Assembly (NCBI GenBank): GCA_039000515.1
Contig: JBCFYV010000935.1
Span: 803,702 to 867,701, forward strand
Length of the DNA: 64,000 nucleotides
Reading direction: 5' to 3'
DNA from: Timema cristinae
Taxonomy: Eukaryota; Arthropoda; Insecta; Phasmatodea; Timematidae
The notes beneath the pieces are model-generated. The model ran no database searches and was not told where the DNA came from. It was given only the letters and a program-made list of their open reading frames with translations. The position numbers and the translations under genes are program-made. Of this stretch, positions 38,391-50,586 are shown piece after piece (positions within the stretch are counted from its first letter, which is position 1; every line of letters starts with the position of its first letter).

Positions 38391-38485
38391 CACCCAACCG
38401 GAGATTGAACCCCAATCTCTTTGTCAAGGGCTGTCTAATCTATCGCAAGGGCGATGTCTTAGACCATGCAGCCACCTATACAGGC
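38391..38485 (-). repeat. tRNA-derived SINE (or tRNA pseudogene) candidate
   Basis: On the minus strand, TGGCTGCATGGTCTAAGACA resembles a Pol III A box region and GGGGTTCAATCTCC a B box, about 50 bp apart. The central part does not fold into a normal anticodon arm as read, so a functional tRNA is unlikely. The SINE tail would run left, toward 38285. Confidence 0.45.
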
Positions 38486-38575
38486 TTATACACTATTGTT
38501 AAATAGAAGAATTGTCTAAAAAATCTCTAACTGCCTCAATTTTCTCAAGGCCTTTGCTGATCAACTATTTAGATA

Positions 38576-39775
38576 CACATTTGTTATACTGGTGTTAGAT
38601 AGTACCGTAGCTTGTCTATTATATCACCGGCTATCATTTGTTATACTGGTGGTAGATAGTACCTTAGCTTGTCTATTATATCACCGGCTATCATTTGTTA
38701 TATTGGTGGTAGATAGTACCTTAGCTTGTCTATTATATCACCGGCTATCATTTGTTATATTGGTGGTAGATAGTACCTTAGCTTGTCTATTATATCACCG
38801 GCTATCATTTGTTATATTGGTGGTAGATAGTACCTTAGCTTGTCTATTATATCACCGGCTATCATTTGTTATACTGGTGGTAGATAGTACCTTAGCTTGT
38901 CTATTATATCACCGGCTATCATTTGTTATACTGGTGGTAGATAGTACCTTAGCTTGTCTATTATATCACCGGCTATCATTTGTTATATTGGTGGTAGATA
39001 GTACCTTAGCTTGTCTATTATATCACCGCTATCATTTGTTATACTGGTGGTAGATAGTACCTTAGCTTGTCTATTATATCACCGGCTATCATTTGTTATA
39101 CTGGTGGTAGATAGTACCTTAGCTTGTCTATTATATCACCGGCTATCATTTGTTATATTGGTGGTAGATAGTACCTTAGCTTGTCTATTATATCACCGGC
39201 TATCATTTGTTATATTGGTGGTAGATAGTACCTTAGCTTGTCTATTATATCACCAGCTATCATTTGTTATATTGGTGGTAGATAGTACCTTAACTTGTCT
39301 ATTATATCACCGGCTATCATTTGTTATACTGGTGTTAGATAGTACCGTAGCTTGTCTATTATATCACCGGCTATCATTTGTTATACTGGTGGTAGATAGT
39401 ACCTTAGCTTGTCTATTATATCACCGGCTATCATTTGTTATATTGGTGGTAGATAGTACCTTAGCTTGTCTATTATATCACCGGCTATCATTTGTTATAC
39501 TGGTGTTAGATAGTACCTTAGCTTGTCTATTATATCACCGGCTATCATTTGTTATATTGGTGGTAGATAGTACCTTAGCTTGTCTATTATATCACCGGCT
39601 ATCATTTGTTATATTGGTGGTAGATAGTACCTTAGCTTGTCTATTATATCACCGGCTATCATTTGTTATATTGGTGGTAGATAGTACCTTAGCTTGTCTA
39701 TTATATCACCGGCTATCATTTGTTATACTGGTGTTAGATAGTACCGTAGCTTGTCTATTATATCACCAGCTATCA
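38576..39775. repeat. 57-bp tandem minisatellite, array B
   Basis: About 21 almost perfect monomers of the same 57-bp repeat as 1-10340, same strand and same right-hand end point. Roughly half carry TATATTGG instead of TATACTGG, a variant that is rare in array A and absent from its clean right-hand part. The left end is at ATTTGTTATACTGGTG after unrelated sequence, so this array is complete. Long open frames here (153 and 280 codons) are by-products of the period. Confidence 0.97.
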
Positions 39776-40866
39776 TTAATATCTAAAAGCTCCACAAAGA
39801 TCCCTCTTGATGTGTATATTCGCGTTATTTTAAAGCAAGTACAAACAATATAGATATGTTAAACACTTCAAATGGGTGTATATGTTGGTTTGTCCACTTT
39901 ATAAATTACATAAAATATTGCCCCCATCAGGAAGGTAAGCAAACACATACGTCACCCTCATCTTGATGTGCTTTCTGGGGACTCTATTGGTGTTTGAATC
40001 ACTGTTGTGAGTTCTATACTGACTTTTCCCCCTTAAACAGGTTACATCCCTCTTCGAGCAAATGTGGGTGCATTTCCTCTAAATTAAATGGCATTGATTT
40101 ATTATTCTTCATGAGAGTAAATATCCAGATGGACCTGACTGCTAGTAGTACCCAGTACATATTAACATATAAATGATGGGTGCAGTGGAAAATAGAGAGA
40201 AAGTCACATTACACATATTTTTCAGAACAACTTCTATATCTCAAACCAAGGACCCCAGTAAATACTTTTCTTTTTAAATTAATGTAAATATGAAAGAGAA
40301 ATTTTAACTATAATTTAAAGTGCATTAGAAAGGTCTCATGATTGACTTACAGATGGCAGCTCAGCTCAGTTTGAGTTACAATTTGTATTTCCCCCCCCCC
40401 CCTTTTCTCCTGTATCTCTTATACACATATATGTATATTTAAATATAGATACATTACATTATCTGCAGTTTTAATATGTGCTGCGAGTCAATATTGTGTC
40501 GAGTTACAGCACGTGTGTGCGTCTACTTGCAAGAGATGGAGTAGTGTGATCTTACAATCCCTTCAGATTGTTAACTATTGTAAAATGGTAACTAAATTAT
40601 CCTTTAAACCAATAGCTATAATATTATTAAATTAAAAATGTATATCTTTAAAAATGTGTTCATTTAATTGTTTCCTAATATTATATTCAATGGTCAGTAT
40701 TAGTTTTAAATCCCACACGTTTGGTTCATAAACACGCATCAAGGGTTTAAAATACTATTATTAAGGAAAACGTAACTTAGCTATTGTCAAGGACCTTGTC
40801 ATTATTTTAATTGGCTTATGGCTGCAAGTAGATAAACATCGTGAGTTTATAAAAAAAAGTTATCAC
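39776..40866. other. AT-rich flank, copy B
   Basis: Counterpart of 10341-11425; the C-run is longer (near 40390). No gene seen. Confidence 0.6.
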
Positions 40867-41781
40867 TAGGGCTGTGTGGGATTGACATTTTGACTTCGGG
40901 AAATTTTCGGGCGGAAAATAACTATTTCCCACGGGAACGGGACGGGAAAAGAAGGGAAAAAATTAAAATAATTTTCCACTTTAGGTTTATATATATATTT
41001 ATCAGATTTATAATTTTAGTCATTTCAATTAAAAAAATAAAATTATTTGATAGTTTAAATTGAGTTAAATGTAGTGTTAGATTTCAGCAATATTTTTAAT
41101 AGAGAGGAATAAGGAAAAAATCCAATTCAGTTGCAGTTATTGGTTTAGCCAATACATTTACATTCTATAGTCTTTTAATAAAAAAAATTTAAAGGAAAAA
41201 ATATTTCCACCTGAATTTTTTTATTAAAAAAACTGTAAGTTCTACAAATAAAAACTAAATATTATGTCCAACAAGTGTTGAGTAAGATTTTTGATATTTA
41301 TGTGAATTAAATAACTAGTCCTAATAGAACTATAGCAATAGTGTATTTATAATCAAATATTTGTGGTTCGAATACAAATAGGTATATTCTAAAAATAAAT
41401 TTTAAGATTGACTAATATAGTTTCTAAATAAAAAACTCATGTCGTGAATTCTTACAAATACTTTCGCAGTAAAACATCAGAATATTCAAACTAACCTGAA
41501 TAAATAGAGCCACATTCTTGTCCATGAGAATAACAAAAACATTTCTCGACCGAGCCAGTTACTAAAACTATCACAAAAAGCGCTGTTGCACTCCAAAAAT
41601 ATTAGCTTATCCAACACTTACTATTCATGGTATAAAAGCAAATGGATGCCATTACAAATAATAATACCCACGTAATTTACGGGTCTATATATAATGAGTG
41701 CGTTGAAGGATAATTTCGTGATAATTTTGATATTTAAAAGCCACTTTTATCATTATTTTGCACTAAAAATATGTTTTCTCT

Positions 41782-43223
41782 TCAACCATCCTTAAATGGT
41801 TTAGGCATTTATTTAGTTAAATCACAGGGATCCTTATTGACCACCGCTCAAGTTAAGTAAATATTCCCTATTTGATTATTTAAATATATTGTATATAAGG
41901 CAGGGACCTCGCAAAAAAGAAACAGGAGATAACAAGATACTAAGCCTTGGCCAGTTTATTTAACAATATAACAAGGTGTAAAATATAAAAAAAAAAATAT
42001 ATATATATATGACATAATATTTAGAATTTAAGCTTGGCGCATTCTTACTCGCTCTGCTCATCAAAACATAGATACTCCTGATTAACTAGTCAAAACAATA
42101 TATCATGACAACTACTTAAAGTACTATACTTAGTTCTCCTAAACTAGCATACCCTACGTTTGTTAACCCACAGAATTCAATATATAAACATATTGAAAGT
42201 TACTTGAAATAAATTTCTAATCAAAACAATGTAGCATAACAAATATTTAAATTACTAAACTTAGTTTCCCAAAACCTACTTTGTTTAACCTGCGGAATTA
42301 GATATATAAACATATTGAAAGTAAATTGTCCTAAATTTCTAATCATAACATTATAACATGACAAATATCTAAGCAACTAACTTTAGTTCTCCAAAACCTA
42401 TTTTGGTTAACCTGCGAAATTAGATATATAAACATATTGAAAGTAAATTGTCCTAAATTTCTAATCATAACATTATAACATGACAAATATCTAAGCAACT
42501 AACTTTAGTTCTCCAAAGGCTATTTTGGTAAACCTGCGAAATTAGATTATATAAACATATTGAAAGTAAATTGTCCTAAATTTCTAATCAAAACATTAAA
42601 GTACAACAAGTATCCAAAGTACTAAATTTAGTACTGCTAAACTGTTCACATACTGGAGAATCAATTTATAACCTACAGTCTACCATTTAACGATGCAATA
42701 CCTCTAACTAGCTCGTCATCATTATGTCAACTTACATTGTTGGGAGTATTAGTTCCTCTAACGGCTAGTGGCATCAAAGAGTGATTTTTCCCATGTCAAA
42801 CACTCGCCTTTATTCATTTGAATTCAGAGGGGAAAAAAAAGGGGGTTGTAATGAATAGCCATAATTCGATATCATATTGTCCAATCGGCGATTAGAAGAC
42901 CTCATCGGCGCCTGCGCAGAACGCCATGAAGTCTTGGTCTTGGATTACGGGGGGGGGGGGGGGGTGACGAGTACACGACGATTGAGAGCTAGCCAAGTTT
43001 ATCAGATCGCGCACGCGCTTTATTCACTGCCATCTATCTTGATGATGAAACAACAGGTTGTGCTTCCAGTACGTTAGATTGAGTTTGTTTTGTTGTGTGA
43101 GTGGATCGTACTGGTCGAAAAAGCTCGCCTTCGGCCTCGAATGTGTTCTCCGATAGGGCAGTAAAACAGGGTGAGTTGCCAGGCGAACTAAGTGGTGGCG
43201 GTGTAGTATGCGACCACGGTACA
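41782..43223. mobile_element. 1442-bp insertion present only in copy B
   Basis: Copy A has the empty site TTTTCTCTGCTT; here CTCT is repeated on both sides (41778-41781, 43224-43227), a 4-bp target duplication. Tips are TCAACC on the left and GGTACA on the right. Read on minus it starts TGTACC and ends GGTTGA, so it is LTR-like at one end only. On the minus strand AAATAAACTGG near plus 41955 could be a polyadenylation signal. It contains about four 122-bp tandem repeats and a G-run near 42950. No ORF with recognisable function. A solo LTR is the best guess, not proven. Confidence 0.65.
42080..42640. repeat. ~122-bp tandem repeats inside the copy-B insertion
   Basis: The marker AACATATTGAAAGT recurs at about 42187, 42309, 42431 and 42554 (spacing 122-123). 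The middle units are nearly identical; the outer ones are diverged. Confidence 0.85.
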
Positions 43224-43533
43224 CTCTGCTTAAATCTATTCAGAGATATATTTAGTGTGGTTACGTTATTTAATGGCACTTGGTTGTTTTGTAAGTAGAT
43301 ACAAAATAAGTGACTGAAGTTTCGAGTGTCCAGCTGCTTAATGGAAGATAAGGTTGATTACAATTTATAGATTAATAATATTTTTAATGAAATTTAAATA
43401 CAAACATAGATTTGATGGTTGGTCCTTGGCTGTGATTTTTTAAATATTTTCCCCTAAAAATCCCGAGAAATATTTTGTCTCGCCCAAATTTCGGGAACAA
43501 CCATGTGGGATCCCGCACAGCCCTAGTTATGAC

Positions 43534-44934
43534 CTGAGTGTTTATCCGAGCAATGATTAGTTTCACATGTTTAGAGTCCTGTAGCACACACAAGTTATGA
43601 TAAATGTGCTTACTGCTGTGGATATAATTGTTATTATTGGGTCTAACTGCTAACTTTTAACAGGCAAAAACCTGGAGAGGCTACTGTAAAATCACAATGA
43701 TAGATCACACGTAACATAAATATCCTAGGGTACATAGCCGAGGTTCGAACTGTAGGGTGCCTCAACTATCTCGGGTACTTGAAATTAAAAATATAATATG
43801 GGTGCCCTGACTACTCAGATGGATATTGACCCATGGCCTGCCTATTGTGCATGGTGCAGCTACACATCTAAGTTACTATGCTTTTTTGTTTGTGGATAGT
43901 GGTTATTTCTTTGAAATATTTATTTTATAAAAACAATAAAGCAGCACTACAATAAAATAAAATCTTTTAACCAGACACATTGGTGAACTAGCCTTCTAAC
44001 CAAGGTAAATATAATAATTATTGTTATTATTACTTCCTCCTCCAAACTATTCTTGAACTGCCATACTTGTTGTTGATGAATAGGCGTTCAGTGTCACATT
44101 TGTTATGTTCGGCGCTAATAACTTTAGCTTTTACTTGAGGGGGGAAAAGATTAATTTACAAAATACATTTTTGTGTTTTTTAAATAAAAAGACGCCGATA
44201 TTATTCTTTTCTTTCAAAGATAACAATTAACTTTTTACTTCCAAAACAAAGAAGACTAAATTATTTGGAAAGTTGTGATTTAAAAATATTAATGAATGTT
44301 TAAAAAATATAGTCACAACATATATATTAATTGGAAAATATTATTAACAGGATTTTAAACAGTACCGGTATTAAGAGAGTCGGTCATATATAAAAATTAA
44401 ACATTCAAGAAAAATAATCTAAAACTTTATCAAAACAGATTTGCCGCTCTAGTGACGTTATTTCTAGAGCATTTTAAACTAAGACCTTGATTTGACCCAG
44501 AATGTCAATAAGACATCTATAGTTTAGTTAACGAAGTATAAATAAAAACAAAAATACTAAAATTTTAAAATTTGGGAGAGAGGTTAACTAAGGCGTACTT
44601 TCGAACATATTAAAAGAAAGGGTCAGAAGTGAGCTAGCACCGCCATCTTGGAAAATGGTTACAGTTTTACAGTATTTTGCAAATATCTCATGAACTATTG
44701 ATTCTATGAAAAAAAAATTGCTGTAATCAAAATTAAAGAGTATTAATTTCTAAGCAAATAAGGTGTCATTAACTCTTTCATAACTAATTTTGCTACGAGG
44801 AAATTGGTACTGAATATTGGAACAATTGCTGCCATTTTAGAAAATAGTTACAGTTTTATAGGTTTTTGCAAATATCTTGAGAACTAATGATTTTATGGAA
44901 AAAAATAGTAACTATCAAATGTTAAGAGTATACG
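43534..44934. other. AT-rich interval, copy B
   Basis: Counterpart of 12650-14182 minus about 145 bp. No gene seen. Confidence 0.5.
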
Positions 44935-44936
44935 TA

Positions 44937-46250
44937 GATGGAATGGCGTTTCGCCCCACTTTGCTCTGATTGGTTAAATTTGGTCACGTGACCACGCCCC
45001 TCGCTCTCGGATTGGATGTTGGTTTCCCCCTCCCCTCCCGCCCTCCATCACTACTCCTAACCCCCTCTACACATCCTGACCCCCTTTCCAAAAATGTTGG
45101 TTCTTGTTACAAACATGTTGGTACTTGTATTTTCTTGTTTTATTTGTTTTTTTATGTACTGGGTTTTCCCTGGTGACTCATACCTGATGCCAGTATATTT
45201 CCGTCTGACCTGAATTTCCCCTCTGGTTATTTCCATGACAACATGGGGTTAACAATCTGTTGTCCTCCTTCAATGTCGCAAAGATTTATTTTTGGTTTTC
45301 TATGTGGCAATGGGTTTTCCCTGATGACTGGTGCCATTTTGGCTGTTGGACAAGACAGGGATAGATCGTGACCTTGAATGATGTCGCAACCTTCCCCAGT
45401 AGTGGGCTTTCCCTGATGACTGGCGCCAGTTTGTTGGCTCGACAAGACAAGCCTCCTCGATCTATGTGACGTAATCATTGCGTGTAATATCGCAACACTT
45501 CCCCCCTGGGTTTTCCCGATGACTCATACCTGGTGCCAGTTTGGCAGCTTGACAAGACGTGTCGAGACAGGTATAGATCGTGACCTTGAAACCGTGAGCT
45601 CGATGATTGACTCTGGCAACCCTCCCCTTGGCAATGGTTTTTTTTCACAGTGATGTCGCAACTTGTCCTCGTAACATCGCAACACCTTATGTGGTAATGG
45701 GTTTTTCTCGGTGATGTCGCAACTAGAGATCATTGACACAGCTTTAATTATGCGGAATCAGAGAACTCAGAATCCTCAGTTCAGGGCCTCTACCTCCACC
45801 CCAAAAGTCTGCTAAAATTGTTTGTTTGGTATCTTTTGCGCCAGTCATCAGGAAAAACCCATTGCCACATAGAAAACCTAAAATAAACCTTTGCGACATT
45901 GAAGGAGGACAACAGATTGTTAACCCCATGTCGTCATGGAAATAACTAGAGGGGAAATTCAGGTCAGACGGAAATATACTGGCATCAGGTATGAGTCACC
46001 AGGGAAAACCCAGTACATAAAAAAACAAATAAAACAAGAAAATACAAGTACCAACATGTTTGTAACAAGAACCAACACGTCTGGAAAGGGGTCAGGAGGA
46101 GGAGAGGGGGTTAGGAGGAGGAGAGGGGGTTAGGAGGAGGAGATTAGGGGGAGGGAAGGGGACACCAACAGCCAATCAGAAAGCGAGGGCCATGGTTACG
46201 TGACCAAATTCAACCAATCAGAGCCAAGTGTGATGAAACACTATTCCATT
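44937..46250. mobile_element. fold-back element with long TIRs, copy B
   Basis: Counterpart of 14185-15482. Left arm 44937 to about 45335, right arm about 45850-46250. The right tip is mutated (ATTCCATT for ATTCCATC) and is still followed by TA. The right-arm G/A-rich tract has an extra GAGGAGGAG-type unit. Confidence 0.75.
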
Positions 46251-46282
46251 TACTAGTATAACATTATCTACAAAAAAAAACT

Positions 46283-47363
46283 AAGACTTAGCAATTCATT
46301 TGGAAAACGAGTTGGCTTCATTTCCACTAGCTCTTTTCAATGAAGCCGGAATGCGAAAAACAAATAAATCCTCACTGTACGACATTCTTACAATATCAGA
46401 CAAACTTATTAATTTAAAATAGTGCCTCAATATTGTGGATGGTGGTTTCCTCCTACACAAAGTCAAGTGAGCAACACATTAAACTTGTTCATCTCTATGA
46501 ACTGGATACATAAATTATATCAATAAGCATTATGGTAAAAACTACACAGTAGTCTTCAACGGCTACTTAAATACGATTAACAATATAAAAAAATTTGAGC
46601 AAAATTTACTACATACAATTAAAATATCAGTGGACATACATTTTGAGTAAAATATGTGCGTTAACGTTCAACAAGTCAATTCCTATCAAATGACAAACAT
46701 AAAAGTAGATTGATTAACATACTTTTGGCCAAACTGAATAAAGATTATATTGGATTTCGGGGAAGCACTGACGACGCAGACTTTGTCATCATTAGAAACG
46801 AGATCGAAACATCTACTATAAACGAAATAATAGCTATTATTGGTGAGGACGTTGACCTACTGGTTTTATTACTCGCATTGGCTCAACCACAAGGATAAAT
46901 GTTCTTCGTCAAAACAGGCAAATGAAAAACTGAAACGAGACTGTATTCATAGCACCTGCTAAAATAATCGGGACTTTCAAATTATATTCTTTTCCTACAC
47001 GTCTTCAGTGGATGCGATACGGTTGCAGTAATCAATAAGGAAAAGATAAAATTCGTCAAGATATTCCAAAATCATCAACATTTGCATGACATAGTTGAAG
47101 TGTTTAATAATTTGCAACTCTTCACACGTAGGTGTATAATTGAGCAGGATAGTGGATTTTTTCTGGTTTTGTATGGTGCATGTTACACAGATAAATCTTT
47201 AAACAAATATCGGTCCAAATTTTTCACGAAATCCGTAACAAAAATCAATAAAGATATTACCTCATTCCCAGCACAAAAAAAAGAGCTGCTAAGCAGCAAA
47301 AATTTATAGCGTATCAAGTCCAAAAATTGCATGGAAATGATTTATCTAGCGAACTTTGGGGCT
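46283..47363 (+). pseudogene. 5' part of the broken nuclease-like ORF, copy B
   Basis: Counterpart of 15515-16595 with the same main stops. The second acidic motif reads GEDVDLLVLLLALA (DEDVDLL in copy A), closer to the form I remember for the family. DDAD and FSGCDT are both kept. It ends at the GGCT duplication (47360-47363). Differences from copy A include a one-base change in the poly-A tract near 47274. Confidence 0.7.
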
Positions 47364-47965
47364 TGTAATGATATAGAATTACACATCTCAATAATTTATT
47401 ATTCACATCTTTATTCAAAATTACGATATTTTAAATGAGAGCTAGTAGTAAAATTTATTTGTGTTAAGTTGTTAAGTTGCAAGGTATGGCGTCTACGTCT
47501 ACGTCTCTGTTTAAAAAGACAACGCAGTTTTGTGAACAGAAAGGCACCTGGATGACCACACCATTTTTTTAGGAAGCTTTGAGAAGGAAATATCGATTGA
47601 TATACCCTTTCAGGGTACGTATCTCTTCACTTTCCTTCCTGATGAGGAGCCGTGTAGGTAGAGTCTATGACATCTTAATCTGTGTTCTAAATCTCACATG
47701 TCGGGAATTATCAAGCATATAACGTAATAGACGGGCTTTTATTAAAATCTACAACGAGTGAAATATCTAGCAAAAAACTGTTTATCTACTTAAAATTAAA
47801 ATAATTATAAAACACTAGAACTTTTAATTTATAAAATAAGACATAGTCCCTTTTTAATTATTATAATACAGAACATAAACTTAGACTCAATCCAATCGTT
47901 ATATCAAATGTCACCCTAATGGTGGCGTACAAGCATTAATATATCAGGCTCTTTTAAACGTTACA
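47364..47965 (+). repeat. 5' LTR, copy B
   Basis: 602 bp, same length and ends as in copy A. Confidence 0.9.
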
Positions 47966-47969
47966 ATAA

Positions 47970-47987
47970 TGGCTTCCCAACGTGGAG
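47970..47987 (+). promoter_or_regulatory. primer binding site candidate, copy B
   Basis: TGGCTTCCCAACGTGG, 4 bp after the LTR, unchanged from copy A over these bases. Confidence 0.6.
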
Positions 47988-48291
47988 GGCCTGATAAACT
48001 GAAATAATAAATTTAAATTCAGTTCACAACCCGAGAAAGTGAGTGCTCAAAGAACAGTGAAAGTGCCGAAAACTACTTAAGTGCTTTATTACTACCACAC
48101 ACAAATAACCAGATGACTTAAGAAGAAAAGTTCTAAGCCAGGTGGCGTAAGAAGAAGTTCCAAGCCAGGAGACTTCAGGAGTAGGAGTTCCAAACCAGGT
48201 AACTTCAGAAGAAGGTCAAAGCTTCTAGACTTCAGGTGAGGTACGCAGGGAGAATTTCACGTAAGTCATCAACAAAAAAATTTCATTAAAT

Positions 48292-49997
48292 ATGAAAGAG
48301 ACAAACAGTAGTAGCAGCAGTGAGGATAACCTTCCCCTAGCACAATATTCCCAGCCAATGGTAGAAGAACATCTTTGTTTAGAACTATCTAATCAGGAAA
48401 AAAGTGAAAAACAAATTGAGAATGTAGTTGAACCAATAGCCCATAAAGAAGATGACTTAAGGGGGGTGGAGAATGTTTCAAAGGTAGAAGGTATAGAACA
48501 GCAAATGATTGAAAAGTTAAGTCAAAAAATAGATGAAAGGTTCGATAAAACTAGCCAGGAGCTACAAAAAAAAATCTCCATGAGTTAAAATAAATAAAAG
48601 AAAATAATCAGAAATTAAATACAAAGTTTGATGAAAAATTTAAGGGCGTAAATGAACAATTCAACAAGTTAAAACAAGAATTGCAGGGTAAGTTTCAAGA
48701 GGTACAAAACAACTTTGACGAAAAATTACAGAAACTACAACAGACTAAAAATGACCAAACGCCGGTGAGGGACGAACTACAGACGCTTAGGGAAGACTGT
48801 AGTAAGTCAGAAATGCAGACGAATGAGCAGATGAAAAAACTTAGACAGGACACTTTAAATTCCAAGGTAAAAAATACTCAAGAAAGGAACGATGAAAATA
48901 AAAATGAAATTCTAGAACAAGTACATAATTTAACAGAATGATTTGCGACCATTGAATAAAAGCAGCAAATATGTAGTGAGAACCTTAGATTCCAAAATGA
49001 CCTCTTTGTTCGACACACAGTACCAGATGTTCAAATACAGGAAATAGTTGACCTCCAATTGGACAAATTTAAATACAACCTGACTGAAACTGTGGACAAA
49101 TTTAAGGACAATCTGACTGAGACTGTGGACAAGACGTCACAAACAGTCGAACAAATGCGACAACAACTATAACAGACTAAGTCAAAACATGATGAACTAG
49201 TGGAAAAAGGGATGCTAACTATTGCTGGTGCCTTGGTATTACCCAGTACAAGCATCCAGAGTCAATTAATGGACTTTTTGCCCACCTTCAGTGGAAATAA
49301 TGATAGGGTGCATGCTGCACAATTTTTGAAATAATGGATAGACTTTTTGAAAATAGTAAGCCCACCGAAGCACAAAAAATAGCATTTTTTATTTCAAAGT
49401 TGGTAGGTGAAGCTGAAGTATGGATGAATAGTGACGAGGATGACTATACATCCTATGAAGCCATAAAGATACATTTCGTAAATATTTTGGTACGTGTATA
49501 AGCAGTACAAATTAGTAAATGATATTTTTACAGGCCGGTATGATCCACATCGAGGGCCTATGTGTGACTATTACAATAGATACGTCATGAAGGCAGGGAA
49601 TTTGGACATCCCTATTGACGGGGAAAGATTAGTAAATCAGTTATTGCATCACTTTCCACGTGAAATAGCTGCTAGAGTAAAAACTAGTGTTGAAATGAGA
49701 TACATTCTAGAAATATTTGACGAGCGCTCTAGGAGAGAAAGGTCAAGGCCATACATGCAAGATAGCTCATTTCAAGATGGAGGAAACCAATTAAATAGGG
49801 ACAGTAGAAATAACCATGCAAAACCTATCCAGAGACCGAATCAGGAGCCAAGAACTCGAACTTGGGAAAATTCCAATAATCAGGGAAACAATTCTAATTT
49901 TAATTACACTAATCCTAATCAAAAGGTAAATTATTCTAATCCTAATTACAAGGGAGGTTTTTCTAGACCACCAGGGGATAGAATAAACGTAATTTAA
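48292..49997 (+). pseudogene. gag-like gene, copy B (broken)
   Basis: Same domain order as 17524-19268. Less damaged in the core: EAQKIAFFISKLVGEAEVWM is in one frame here, while copy A has an extra T. The C-terminal piece 49494-49997 (167 codons, opening TTG) is open because a 15-nt in-frame loss (REIQDALIAA in A, REIAA here) and R for stop remove the copy-A TGA. The coiled-coil region lacks about 8 codons present in A (near 48840). It still has the stop after QFLK and the frameshift at FW.VYKQ, so it is not functional. Confidence 0.75.
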
Positions 49998-50156
49998 AGA
50001 AAAGAATTTACAGGTAATGGTGGTCAACCGAGAAATCAGCTGATAGGAATGGCATAGACCTTGAAAAACTAGAAGAACACCCACAACAACTGAGTAGACA
50101 TTCTCTCAACCCCCGTGCCAATGTCCGTCAGGAGACAGGACAAAACTGTCAAAAAG

Positions 50157-50586
50157 ATAGTTAGACAAGTCATTGAGTTGCCCGACAATGACATCGACTA
50201 ATGTTAGAGAAATGACTCTTGCTTTAGGAAACTGTCAATAAGATAGTTAGACAAGTCAGTGAGTTGCCCGACAATGACATCGACTAATGTTAGAGAAATG
50301 ACTCTTGCTTTAGGAAACTGTCAAGAAGATAGTTAGACAAGTCAGTGAGTTGCCCGACAATGACATCGACTAATGTTAGAGAAATGACTCTTGCTTTAGG
50401 AAACTGTCAAGAAGATAGTTAGACAAGTCAGTGAGTTGCCCGACAATGACATCGACTAATGTTAGAGAAATGACTCTTGCTTTAGGAAACTGTCAAGAAG
50501 ATAGTTAGACAAGTCAGTGAGTTGCCCGACAATGACATCGACTAATGTTAGAGAAATGACTCTTGCTTTAGGAAACTGTCAAGAAG
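50157..50586 (+). repeat. five 86-bp tandem repeats, copy B
   Basis: Units start at 50157, 50243, 50329, 50415 and 50501. Four of five carry AAGTCAGTGAG where copy A has AAGTCATTGAG, so the units have been homogenised separately while copy number stayed at five. Confidence 0.93.

Larger units (their letters stand above)
40867..43525. mobile_element. hAT-like MITE, copy B, with nested insertion
   Basis: Same element as 11426-12641: TAGGGCTGTGTGGGAT at the left, ATCCCGCACAGCCCTA at the right, a better TIR match than in copy A. Target duplication GTTATCAC/GTTATGAC as in copy A. Interrupted by the 1442-bp insertion at 41782-43223. Confidence 0.75.
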
